The notes beneath the pieces are model-generated. The model had not been told where the DNA came from. It was given only the letters and a program-made list of their open reading frames with translations, and ran no database searches. The position numbers were made by a program, and so were the translations under genes. 64,000 nucleotides of DNA from Tubiluchus corallicola (lineage: Eukaryota; Priapulida; Priapulimorpha; Priapulimorphida; Tubiluchidae), in the NCBI GenBank assembly GCA_030141605.1, contig JAQGDQ010000153.1, positions 319,501-383,500 of the forward strand, read 5' to 3'. Below, piece by piece: positions 48,885 through 60,900 of this stretch; position 1 is the first letter of the stretch; every line of letters begins with the position of its first letter.

Positions 48885-50090
48885 TTAATGACGACGACTC
48901 TCAGTCGAATTGTTACAGCTGCAAGAAGGGTCATCGATAGTAGTCCTGGAAAACAAATCACCGTTTAGTTGTGAAAAATTGGCAATAAATCTATTTGTTG
49001 AAATCGCATTACTTCGATCATCATTATAATTGGGGTGCACAGATTTAGTATGAACTCTCCATAGCTTCAATAACCTAGTTTTAAAAGCAAAGGAAGAAAG
49101 GAATGCCTGTCTGTTTTTAATCGATAAATTATTCCACGGGAGAATACCTTTTTGGAAAAAGCTGTTATACAACTCTCGTGTCGACTTTAAAAGAAATGGA
49201 TCACGTAGAGCATAGTAGTTGCTGGGACGATATTCATTTAATTTTTCAATCAGATACTAAGGAGCCTGATCATAATATATTTTTTTAATTATTCGAATGG
49301 TTTGAAGTTCACTTTTCATTTTGAATTGTGGCAAACCTTGCACGGAGTTAAGATTGTGATGGCTCAACATCGTCATTGTCCCAGACATTAACAACATATC
49401 TCGATAATGGCCTCTTTCAATTCTAATGAGATTCAAACGTCGTTGAGTAATTTGACCAAATTACCATACTGTACTCTATAGCAGGTCTATACAAGGTCTA
49501 TACAAATGTTTTACACAAGGGAATCAAGTTATAGGTACGTAGTATATATTTTAGTTGGTGAAAAATATTAATTGTCTAATGGGCCTTATTTTCTACATAA
49601 TGTATACGATGGTTCCAAGTAAGTTTTGAGTAAAAAATAATGCCCAGATGCTTTATATTATCGACCACTTCAATTTCAGCGTTGTCAAAATATATGCTTT
49701 TAAGATTTGACGGGACTACTTTGCGGTAGTATAAAATTGCTTTAATTTTTTGAACATTCATTGTCATTCGCCACCTGGAACACCAATTTTGAATTTTAGT
49801 AAGGTCACGATTTAAACTATCTACTGCAGCATTAATGTTTTTGGTGAGACAAAGTAAGTTAGAATTATCTGCAAACAGGTGAACATTATTTTCCAAGTTT
49901 GCAGATATATCAATCTTGAACACCAGAAACAACAGTGGGTCAAGAATTGATTCTTTGGGACTCCGTCTCAACGTGCTTCCATTAGAGGTAGAACCATGGA
50001 CGACAACTTTTTGATGGCGATTATCTAAATAAATTTGTAGCCAATCTAGTAGTGGTCTTCAAATACCGGCTGCATATAGGATAAAAACAA
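48885..50090 (-). pseudogene. LINE reverse transcriptase pseudogene, palm to C-terminus
   Basis: Minus strand from about 50075 down: LLDWLQIYLDNRHQKVVVHG, then SPKESILDPLLFLVFKIDIS (standing for GVPQGS-LGPLLFLVYINDIS), then VHLFADNSNLLCL (catalytic FADD reads FADN), then IQNWCSRWRMTMNVQKIKAI and IKHLGIIFYSKLTWNHRI in 49576-49971. After several frame changes follow ALRDPFLLKSTRELYNSFFQ, WNNLSIKNRQAF and a tail FSQLNGDLF...DPSCSCNNSTES at 48885-49172. Loss of the second catalytic Asp, stops and shifts show it is dead. The endonuclease and fingers are missing. Confidence 0.85.
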
Positions 50091-51634
50091 ACTCATCATG
50101 TCACTCGATCAAAACTTTCATATCTAATTACACACCATAACAATTAATGGTGAAAATTGTTGAAAAGGCTAAAATTGATCATTTCCTAATTTTACCTGTG
50201 ATCAATTGGCTACATTTAGTTAGTTGAAAACCTAACAGTACTGGCAAAAAGACAAATGAACGTTTTGACGTCAGACAAGAAATCGATAATCAATCCACAA
50301 TCATTATTAGTATGGTAATCATGATAGTTCATGAAACACGTGTAAATTATTGTTGGCGCCGGCGGTAACAGCAACGAGGGTTGTGATTTGGCAGTGTTTT
50401 GGCAGCTGTGACAGTGCTACTGCTGTTGGCTTCTTGCCAAAAATGAGAGTCCACCAAAATCTAGCATGCATTCATGCACTGATGCAACAATGATTTTTCA
50501 ATACCAAAGTCCCATTCGCTTGGCTGTTTGAATCTATGGGCTCACAAAATGCACTTCAATTAGTCGAATTAGTCCATCCTATAGTCATAGTGCAATTGTT
50601 TATCAAATGAAGCCACTTAAAAGGTAAAGAGTTCTACTGGTCCTGTAATAAGTGCAGTGGCTTCGATCCAAATCGGGATTGCAAGAAAGCTAACTAAAAA
50701 CCAGGTAAACACGAGAAGCGCATGCGCCAATGGCAAGATCGAAATATAACCGATCGGAAAATATAAATTTACTTGCATCTGAGAAACCTGATTGTTTCAA
50801 AGTTTATCTGAGTTTGCTTGTGCAGTTTGTAACTCGTGTTTTTGCCTAACAGCTAAGAAACTGTGATTTGGGGAAACCTTTGCATAACTTGGAGAACACT
50901 TCACAATACTTCGCATAAACGTTTACAGTTAAATCGTGATTTCTTTATTTAGCCAGAAACAAAACAAGTCCTGCTATTATTCCGAAACGTTGTTGGTGCT
51001 AATTATCACGCAATTTTTACTCAGGACGTATTGGAAAGAGCAGGAATCAAAAGTTTTGTCTTATAAATGAATTCCTCCAAAGACGAAGAAAGTATTATTA
51101 CATCTAACACTGAGTAATGAGAATGCATGCTTGGTAAGCTTTTAAAAAACGAAATATATGTTAGGCATTGGTGTCTTACAAAACGCGAAAAGAATTGAAT
51201 TTGCGAATTTTAAGAAACGTGCGCTCTGGAAATCGCCTGAACCAATAAAAGCAAAGCACGGAAATCGAAAACAAAATGCGAAGAAAGATTGAGCATTGTT
51301 TGTGTGTCTCAGCAATGGCTGTTCTATCAAAAGATGTATTCAGCCTAAATGTGTATTATTAAACAGCTTTGGGGGACTTTTCTTAAAATTGTTACAAGAA
51401 GCTAGCACAATTACGTGTAGCTGCGTTTTTCAGCAAGCATGACAAAACTTCACAATTTTGATGCATCTTTACATGAAAGGCTTTCAAATTTCTTGCAAAA
51501 ATATTTTATGCACCTTTCGAAATTTTATTGATTTCTCAGTCTTTTCTTCTGAGCAGAAACAGTTCTCATAAATTTTACTAAGACCCGGAAGTTATTCGGC
51601 AAACAGTGAATTGACTGAAGTAGTTTTGAATGTC
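50091..51634. other. Upstream region of the GABA-B-like receptor gene
   Basis: Expected to contain its promoter and 5'UTR. I see no distinct TATA box or initiator, and no gene. Confidence 0.4.
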
Positions 51635-51910
51635 ATGGCCGTGTGCAGGTATACCGTGTGCACTGTAGCTGTTGTCATCACAATAATCAGCGCCGCTTCA
51701 GCAGCAATGAAAGTCAATAATTTCTATGACGGGGAACCGATGCCTGCTGGAATAATAGAATTGCCTTTGGCGGGAGTTTTCCCAATGTCTGGGGCCTGGA
51801 GTGGCGGGCAGACTATTGTACCTGTCATGAAATATGCACTGGACATGATTAACAATCGCTCAGACTTATTATCTGGATATCGACTCAACATCTACTGGGG
51901 TGACTCCGCT
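51635..51910 (+). CDS. GABA-B-like receptor, exon 1 (signal peptide and start of lobe 1)
   Basis: Ninety-two codons ending GYRLNIYWGDSA at donor GTAAGT, phase 0. Trp55 in SGAWSGGQ is the conserved pocket tryptophan. The frame is open further upstream, but only from a TTG. Confidence 0.9.
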
Positions 51911-54900
51911 GTAAGTACAATTATTTTCCTGTATATTTTACCTGAACTATGCCCATTTCGGGGGTAGGGTAATACAACAAGATGCAATTTTTTCATAAAA
52001 GTAGATTAATAGCGTTCCACAACGAAATGGAAAAAACAAGACGTATCAGTCCATTTAGGCTATCTTCAGTTGAAAAGTACGTCTACAAAAATTAATTCCA
52101 TTTTGGATTTTTAAATTAACTGCTAACCACAGGAAATACCACACGCGAAGAATACAATCACACTAAAAGCACAGAATACACAGCAAATAAGAGATACAAG
52201 AGAAAAACACAAGAATGTCTAAAGTCATAACAACACAGAAGTAAAAAAGTACAAATGCAACAATAACGCTCAGGTAAGAAGACAATAATGCTATGTGACT
52301 TAAAGGAAGACCGGACTATTGTTTAGACTCAATCTCATTTTAATTTACTGTCCAAAATATACATTTTCTTCCATATAAAAGTTAACAATTGTTCCTTATA
52401 TTTGAGTAATTAGCTTAGAAAGTTAATTAATGGCAACCGAACACAGCTATTGCTTACGTCGGAATCTAACCACAGTTTGTGCAATGGTAGGCGTCTTCCC
52501 TTCCCAAGCACATTTGCATAGGTGTTACAGTACTGCTTAAAGGCATGATGTCACGAAAAATAGGCTTTCCATCATATGACGTTATGAAACTAACCGTTCA
52601 TAATCATGGTTGGTTCATAATCATGGTTATCACGGTACCGCCTTCTATTTGTCGGCCACGCGCACGTGACAAAGAGGCGCCAATCTTAGTAGATTCACTG
52701 AGCCGCGCGTAGCTTTGAAAGTTTAACGAAATTTGAGTATCCGAGGTAATTATTGTTTAATCTAAGCTTTGATTTAAAATAAGCTATTGTAGTTTTCAAT
52801 ATTTTAGAGCACTCTTTATTCTGAACTCGTGTTTACACAATCATCCGGTTTTCCTTTAAGTACGATCAATATAATGGAATAAATAGTCCTACCCCGAAAA
52901 AATTATAAGAAAACGTTTTTGTTAATATAATAAGACCATTCCCATTGCTCAAATTTCGGCCTACTTTTGATATTATGGTATGTTATGCTCTGAACCAAAT
53001 ACTATAAAGAATGATGAAAAATGCTTATTTTGACTTATTAATAGTCTAGAGCTCATTAAAATGACTATTTTTGGTTATGAAATCAATCGAAATTCGTCCA
53101 ATATGGCCGCAGTTTTCAAAATGGCTGATAATGTTGCTATTGCTGGCCTATAAGAATATTGCTAGCTTATATATCTTTTAGGAATTTTGAACAACGTCTA
53201 CCTGTTTTTGTCTAACTAACATGCACGTACTGTCACAACGTAGCAAGATTATGTATGACCGCTGGTATGACTTTTAGAATGAATATTACACATACAGTAT
53301 TATATAATGCCTTGCGTACACTGCTACACTCTGCTTATTGTCTGGTACAGGCAAATAAAACTTAGATATATAGCTTTTCAAGAAATTGCGAATGCTGAAA
53401 AGTATCAGTTCTGTCAGCTTTCGCTGGCTGCAAGCAGATTTCAGATTTTGCTAAGAGAGGAAAAGATAGCCTGGTCTACGTGGTAAGTGTTTAAAGGGGT
53501 AATAGAATAATTTGGTATCTCTAAGCATTATTCCCAGAGCTAAGCAGCTGACTTACCTCATGCTTATGCTTGAATGTTTTGTTGCACTCTAGTATGACAA
53601 AGCAAACACATGCATCACTGTGACAGTTGACAAAGCACGTAAACAGGAAAAGAGTGTAATTGGAGGATACAATGTTGGAGCATACCGAACGGGTTGTGCA
53701 TCAAACAGAACTGTTGGGACCAGCCACTGATCCCTACGCTCAAGTTTACTATCACCACATGGCACAGGCGGAAAAGTTTTACTGAACGGACAAGGCACAT
53801 TGCTACACTCTACTTGATGTCTGGAGTAGGCAACTTTCATGAAATTGCGAATGCCATAGGCCCTGAAAAGGATCAGTTCTGTTAGTTTTTATTGTTTGTA
53901 ACCAGATTTCAGATCTTAACAGGAGAGGAAAAGGATAGCCTGGTCTGCTTTTGCATTCTAAAGTATCAAAAGTGTGTCAATAACTATTAAATGTTATTGC
54001 CAGCAAGCGAAAAGGTGCTCTGCCATGCTGAAATTTCGACCTAATTTGGATATATTACTTTCTGGACCAAATACTACAAATAAACACCAAAAACGTTTTC
54101 TTGCAATTTCTTAGGGTAAGGCATACTGATGTTTTTGTGCGTAGACTCATGAATAAAACAGCTAACAGTTTTCTTAGTTGCACAGTATTATTTTTACTCA
54201 ATGACAAGATGTAGTTTCAAGTCACAGGTGAATCTAAAAAAACACAATGGATAGCATGTATAACAGATATAATCAGTTTAACTGTACCGAACAATACAGA
54301 AAATATACCAAGGCACAAAAAAGCAAGTAGTCACCCAGCCATTATAGATGTAGTCACCGTGCTGTTTAACTTTCAGCAAAAAATTTAAAAAGATTATTAT
54401 AATAATAATGCAAAACTAATAGTAATGCTACTTACAAAAACATGTGCAAATCTTGAGCATGGTGCATGAACAGTTCACACATGGCTTCTTACACAATTTA
54501 CATATGTAACTTGCAGAACAGTTTAAGCAAACGGGGGTGGGCAGCGATAGGTAAGGTCAGCCAGAGGTAACACACACTATTCCATTATACTGACCATACT
54601 ATAATAAAATAACAAGAAAATACAGATAACCATGGCTTATTGAGCGCAAAAGCCACCAAAAGTTATCACCCCTACTTGTAGGGGAGGCAAAACTCTGGCA
54701 CAATATAGCTGTGACATGGAAAATACCATTTCTATTGACTAACAGATTAAGAGAGTAAAAATTCCTTTATAATAATTGGAAATTATTATATTTTATATGA
54801 GTATATCATTTGATGACTTTCGTGTGTATTTCTAGTGTAATCCAGGAAAGGCTATAAATGCAATGCACGAGACAGTTTACAATGGACCGCCCAAGCTGCT

Positions 54901-57900
54901 GGTTGTAGGCGCCGGGTGTTCAGCTTGCAGTGAAGCCACTGCTCAGGTGTCACATTATTGGAATTTAGTGCAGGTAGCTTTAATAGACCTAATAATGAAA
55001 TAAGTTATGGTAGAATGTTAAACGGTAGACTATTAAAGTTATTGCTAAAGTATTTGTGGCTCCTTTTGGAAAACAAGTCCACAGATGTAGTGCATTGATT
55101 TTATCGGCTTTTTATGTGATGCCCAGGTAATTGGTGGGAAACGAGCAGGTGTATGCTGTTGGCATTGGGTTAATTAATTCGTTGTAATTATTAGGTGTTA
55201 ACTGGTCATACAAAAAAGCGTATTTTGTTATGTAGTATTAGACCAGTTTCGTTCCTCATCTGAATTTCCTGAATATCCGTGCCTCCACTATTTTACTTGC
55301 GAAGCTATAATTAAATATAATATATATATATATATAGACTGAACAACGCAGCTAGGGTATATTCGTCATACAATGCAATAAAAAGCATTTACAATAATAT
55401 TAATAATAAATTTACAACAATAACTAAATATTACAGTCACATATATAGACACTGAGTTATAGTATAAATTTGTGACAAAATTATACAGAAATCCCGTACA
55501 GAATTCCATTTTCAAAATTCTAATGCATAACGAATATTAGACTTGCAATTACAATTTTCAATCAATTTATGCTCAGTGTTGTGCGCAGGTGAGAAGTGCT
55601 GTGAAGTCCTGATTTTTTTGCGTTTTAATGTGTTTTTCTACAAAGTTAGAATATAAAATTAGTATTACTTGACGCATGGAAATTTCTGGAGTCGCCTGAT
55701 TGTATTGTTACAACGTATCAGAACATGTTACTTGTGAAAACTGGTAAAATCTGTCTTTGATATTCGACGTAAAATAATTGTTAGATAAGTTTTAGTGGCT
55801 GGAACTTGTTATAAACCTGTTTGACAGCATCGTTAGTGGGCACGCAACGCAAAAACTTTCTTTTTTACTAACCAATTTAGAGCCTTTGTTCTGTTACAAT
55901 GTTAACAATAGGTCAGCCACTACCCAGAAAGAGCGGCGAAATTTGCAGAAAAACAAATTTTTAACAAAGCTGTTATTTGTGACAGATGTGATTCAGTACA
56001 TTCTAAATGGAGTAATATTCGTACTACAAGAAACGATCCAAGCCGTCGATACAGCTGTAAGTCAAATACAGCCGCATGACGATTGTGATTGCGACGATAA
56101 TGGCGGCGATGTAACACTTATACTCGACGAAGCTAAGTTAACAGCTGTTGAGCAGATTAAAAAATGACTGATATAAGGCATATAACGTTAGCAATACGCA
56201 TAATTCGGAATAAGAAATCAACGTTCACTAAACTAGACGCAATAGGCCAAAATCTCTATAAATTTAATGGTAATGTAAATGCCTTATTTAACAAAACGAT
56301 ACAACCAAGCCATCGTTCAGTGACGTAGCCAAAAAGACATTGTCTCAAGTTTGCCTACATAACGGTACAAAGGCAAACTTTCAGACAGCAGCTAAACCCG
56401 TAAAAATTGTGGAGGCATCATTTTTTTTAGCTGCAGTACGTGTCAATTTCAAAGTGAGACATCTAAAATCACCTAATCAGTTATTATGGTTTGAAATTAA
56501 TTTAAAATGTTATAGGATGTTTACGTGTGTATAATATCGTTCATCTTCCCAAGATACCCAAACCGAAAATCGTTTTTTGACCAATTACAGCAATCTTATT
56601 ATAACCTTGTGAACTCACTATACTCTCTAAACGTCCTTACTATACAATATTTGTAGGGAGTTTTATCGGTAGATTCAAAGCTTGGAAAGCGAGGAAGCGA
56701 ACGAAACCTCTGCAGGCCAAAATTGCTTAATTTTACTGTTATTTTTCAAAATTGATTCAATTTATCACCATCTTATTTACATTCACTACTGTCATTGCGA
56801 GTGAGAAGCGCAACACCTTAGCCTGTTCGCAACAATGCTGACATAAAAACGTTGCTACGCACTCTGAGGCATTTGAAAGATCTTTTTTGTTTCATCTACG
56901 AATTGTTGAACTCCCGCGCAATGGTTACGTGAAGTGTCAGCGTTAAGGTAATTCAAACGGAATTAAAACATTTCTGAAGTCAAAAGGCAGGGTTCATCGC
57001 GTACGCATGAGTATTGATTTTAGTCAGTTAAATTGTGATTTGTTTTTGAAAGGTTGCATATAGCTGATGGTTTACTCGCCTCTCAAAATTGTGATTGTGG
57101 TTATTATTTTGAAAACTCAGAACATTTCTTCCTAGAATGCCCTCATCAAGCCAGAGTTGCATCTGTGTTCAATCAATTAAATAACATATTATTGTCATTA
57201 AATATCAACATTTTATAATGTAGCAGTAGCGAAGTACTGTCATTGTAGCTTTGTGGAAGTGACGATTTTAGTGTTAGTGTTAACTGTAAAATTTCTGATT
57301 ACATTCAAAAATACATTAGGAGCACTAAACTTTTTAACGTCATCAAATTTAGGATAACTTTTAAGTATTTATTGTTTATTATTCATTTATTTTCGTTATT
57401 AATCGTGTTACATCTGCTAACTTTGTATTTGTTCGTATTCATATTTTTATTTATTTGTTTAGTTGTTTATTAGACAAAGACACCATTGCAATTACATAAT
57501 AAGATATACTACATACAATTATACAAACTGAAAACAAAAATTACTACAATTACTTGTCAAGTAAGCAGTCAATTATTAGTGAACAAATGATGTAACTGCT
57601 TACAGCTGAGCTAAAAGCTGGAACTTGGAAAGCCCAGCTGCAATGCATGGTGTGTTCTTAGGTGTTAGGGCAGGATAAAAGAGACGCGCAAAGAAAAGAG
57701 ATGACATGAAGGTAAAATTAGGGTGTAAGTAAGTAATGTAAGTAGAATAGAAGAAGAAAAGCTAAAAATTATTTAAAAAAATTGAAAAACGATGAGGTGA
57801 TAATGATGAAAATGCAATGAAATGGTGGTAGCATGATAAGTTATTTATGTATACAGGGACGGACTGTGAGTGGCAACCAACGTAGTGAACACAATATGGC

Positions 57901-60900
57901 AAGAGAAGTTGAAGACCAAATCCACCTAATATATTTTCATCTCCTTCTTAAATCTAGGTTGACATGATATTACTTTATCATATCTGCATTTCTGACGTAA
58001 ATACACTTGCACGGTGAGGATTTATGTAATAGTTTTAAAAGCTATCTAATCTGAACCAAATAAACTACGTTTAAACTAAACTAACCAATTTACACTACAT
58101 TCAAAATTCAGGTAGACGACATTTAAAGAAAAACATCATATAATATTATTCTATTGGTGAAGTTAAGAAAAGTTGCAAATTTCGCGTTTATTCTTTTGAC
58201 AATAACTTCTGCCTAAAGTTCCAAAATGCAGAAAATTAGACGTGAAACATTAGAATATACAAGACTGAGAAGGTGCACGACTGTGTTTGTCACTCTATTA
58301 TGCATGGTCGGGTGTCCTTGACTTTTTGATTGAGGTCATCGTTCACCATGTCTTTGTCAAGGACCCAGCCTAACAAAACTGAATGCTAACTAAACAACAA
58401 AAGTCAGTGTATTGGTTCGCCTAGATCGCATATAATAAGGCTATTCGTTTGTTAGTATTCAGAGCTGTAAAATACTTAGCTTGTAATGTATAAACATAGT
58501 GAGTTTATATAACAATTTGAGGCGTTTTTCTATATTGCACTTCCCAGGCGAATCTGAAAATCTTGAGTGAGGCTGATAGCCGGAGGGGTGTGCTTTCGGG
58601 TAGTTACTGATAAGTTACTGATTTATGGAAATAAGTATTATTGGCAAAGTTAATGTGTTCTTAAAAAATAAATTTCTGTTTCTCGGTAAAATAAACTTCA
58701 CATAACATAGGCTTTGTTTGAAATAGATTTAAGCAAATTGGCAGGCTTCTTTTGCTAAATTACAGACTTTACTATGGCAAATTACAGTGGCAAAATGAGT
58801 TTTGCAAATATGTGTTACGTGCTATGCAAGGCACAATGTAATGACTTTTTATTGATATTGTTGAACTAACCGGCTCGTACTGAAATTATAAGGATTTGGT
58901 GAAAGCATTGAAAAGCTTTGACGTTTTATTAATTTAAGGCGTAATTACCGGTAGTACAAGTTTCAGTTAGAAAGGTTACCATAAATAATTTTTTTCTTTC
59001 AGAACAGCATTAAGTTTGTGGGTTTGATTTACACTTCCAAATAAACTTATTATTATATATTATTATATGACGGCCTGATAATTATTATGCTGAACTTATC
59101 CTTGCTTCTCAAGAGTTAGGTGTTTTAATTTCAAGAAATACAGTTGTTTTTACTTGTATTAATTTAATAACACTTCTAATTCTTTTCAAGATCATTTGAT
59201 TTTTCTTATTCAAAGAGGTTTTTGTGCTTCATGGATAACTTTTAGCAGAAATTCTTATGATGTCCAATAACCTTAAAATTTGCTTTAGCAGAATGGGAAA
59301 GAATAAGCCTTGCTCGTGTTCACAAGCGTCTAGCTTAAAGATTTTGAGGCGTTATTCTGTACACGTAAACTTCACGGGCAGTTCTGAAATTGCTGAGAGA
59401 GGCAGAATGGGGGGGGGGAGAGGTACTTGCGGTAGGTCCTGCCTATCCTGGTAAGATACTGATTTCCGGAAATAAGTATTATTGGCAATTTAATGCATTC
59501 CTCAAAAAATGAATTTCTGTTTCTTTCTGAAATAAACAAGTAGGGTATGAAATGACTGGCCATGCCGTAGAACGAGATCGAACAAATAGCCAAGACGAAT
59601 GCTATTTTCTGAAAAGTAGAAAATTCTTGACTATACTATCAAATGTTTCAATTCTGCTATCCCTGTCAAAGGTTGTAAATATTAATTTTATGGTCAATAA
59701 ACTACTACTACTATTATTACTATCCTAATGAGATAAAAGGTAATAGATCTGATGAGAAATGAGGGGATGGGAAGGAAATGTGTGGTTGGGATGTAGAACA
59801 AAGTCAGGTTTGGAGGTGGTGGAAGGATAGGAGTAGATGGAGTAGAAACAAATCGAAGTTGAGTATGTTGGGGGATTCGTGAAATAACATAAAATGCAAC
59901 GGAAGATTAGCTGATCTGAGAAGTGACAAAATTGGATAGAACCAAATGTGATACATTAAAATGGAATAAACTAAATTATTATAGGATCCCCGCGCGGAAT
60001 GAGATGGAGTGATACATGATACAAAACTATAATGGGTGACTTGATTGCTATGAATGATTCGAGTTTGGACGAGATAGAAAAAGAACCACACGACGGAGAT
60101 CAAATTTTTGTTTCTAAATAAATCCCAACATGCAGAGTATTACGGTTGTTGGTACCTTGCAAAAAATTTTATACTTAAAAGCCTTGTTTTGCTTTTAGGT
60201 GTCGCCATCTTCCGTGTCTGCAGCGTTATCTAATAGGAAACGATTTCCTCGTTTCTTTAGGACTTCGACGTCTGATCTAAACATGAACTGGCCACGAATA
60301 CTTCTAATGAAATATCTGGGTTGGAAGAGAATCGCCATCATTAGCGAATCACTGGAAATCTTTACCGTAGTTCGTATAATAGTTTATGTGCTACTACATA
60401 AACTATTACTGTTCTTGACGCTTATAAGTGGACTTTGGGAATGTGGATAGTAGTTAGTAACATGCTCTCAGAAATAAAGTATTGATATGGCTTTCAAATA
60501 ATTACAGTTCCTAGTTAACTTCTCTAATAAATAAGTGAGTAGTAATTAGGCCTACTAATTAGTAGATTAGTAGTCCAGATTACCGATTATGCTTCACACT
60601 AATTTCTTGTAGCTGTAGTATTAAAGTACCTAAAGATAAATTTTGCAGAGCCATGGATCCGGATAAACCAGCAAAATAATTTAAGACCACACAATGACAA
60701 TAAATGAATTTACTTATCTTAGCTTATTACACCCCATTTAGTGTCGCCGTAGTTAACTTTGCACTTGTAGGTTTAGACCATTTTCAAAAACTTCTGTGGC
60801 CATGTTTTTAGGCAACGGAAGCTTTCCTACCTATGCTGAAAAAAGAAAATTTTGAGCTAGTGCGATTGGAATATTTTCACCCAACAAGTGATCCCACGGA

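Larger units (their letters stand above)
51911..54835 (+). other. Intron 1 of the GABA-B-like receptor gene
   Basis: About 2.9 kb, with the internally duplicated segments at 53316-53480 and 53793-53949 and a weaker pair outside them. No nested gene. Confidence 0.8.
54974..60198 (+). other. Intron 2 of the GABA-B-like receptor gene
   Basis: About 5.2 kb. Holds a (TA)n run near 55318-55336, a LINE tail (56850-57470), and a duplicated segment pair (58521-58705 and 59346-59545). The open frame at 55886-56167 has no known motif. Confidence 0.75.

Noticed and set aside
51611-51634. Upstream extension of the receptor reading frame
   Set aside because: It begins with TTG, not ATG. The ATG at 51635 has better context and gives a clean signal peptide.
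55318-55336. TATA box or origin at the (TA)n run
   Set aside because: Simple repeat inside a receptor intron with no other promoter signal.
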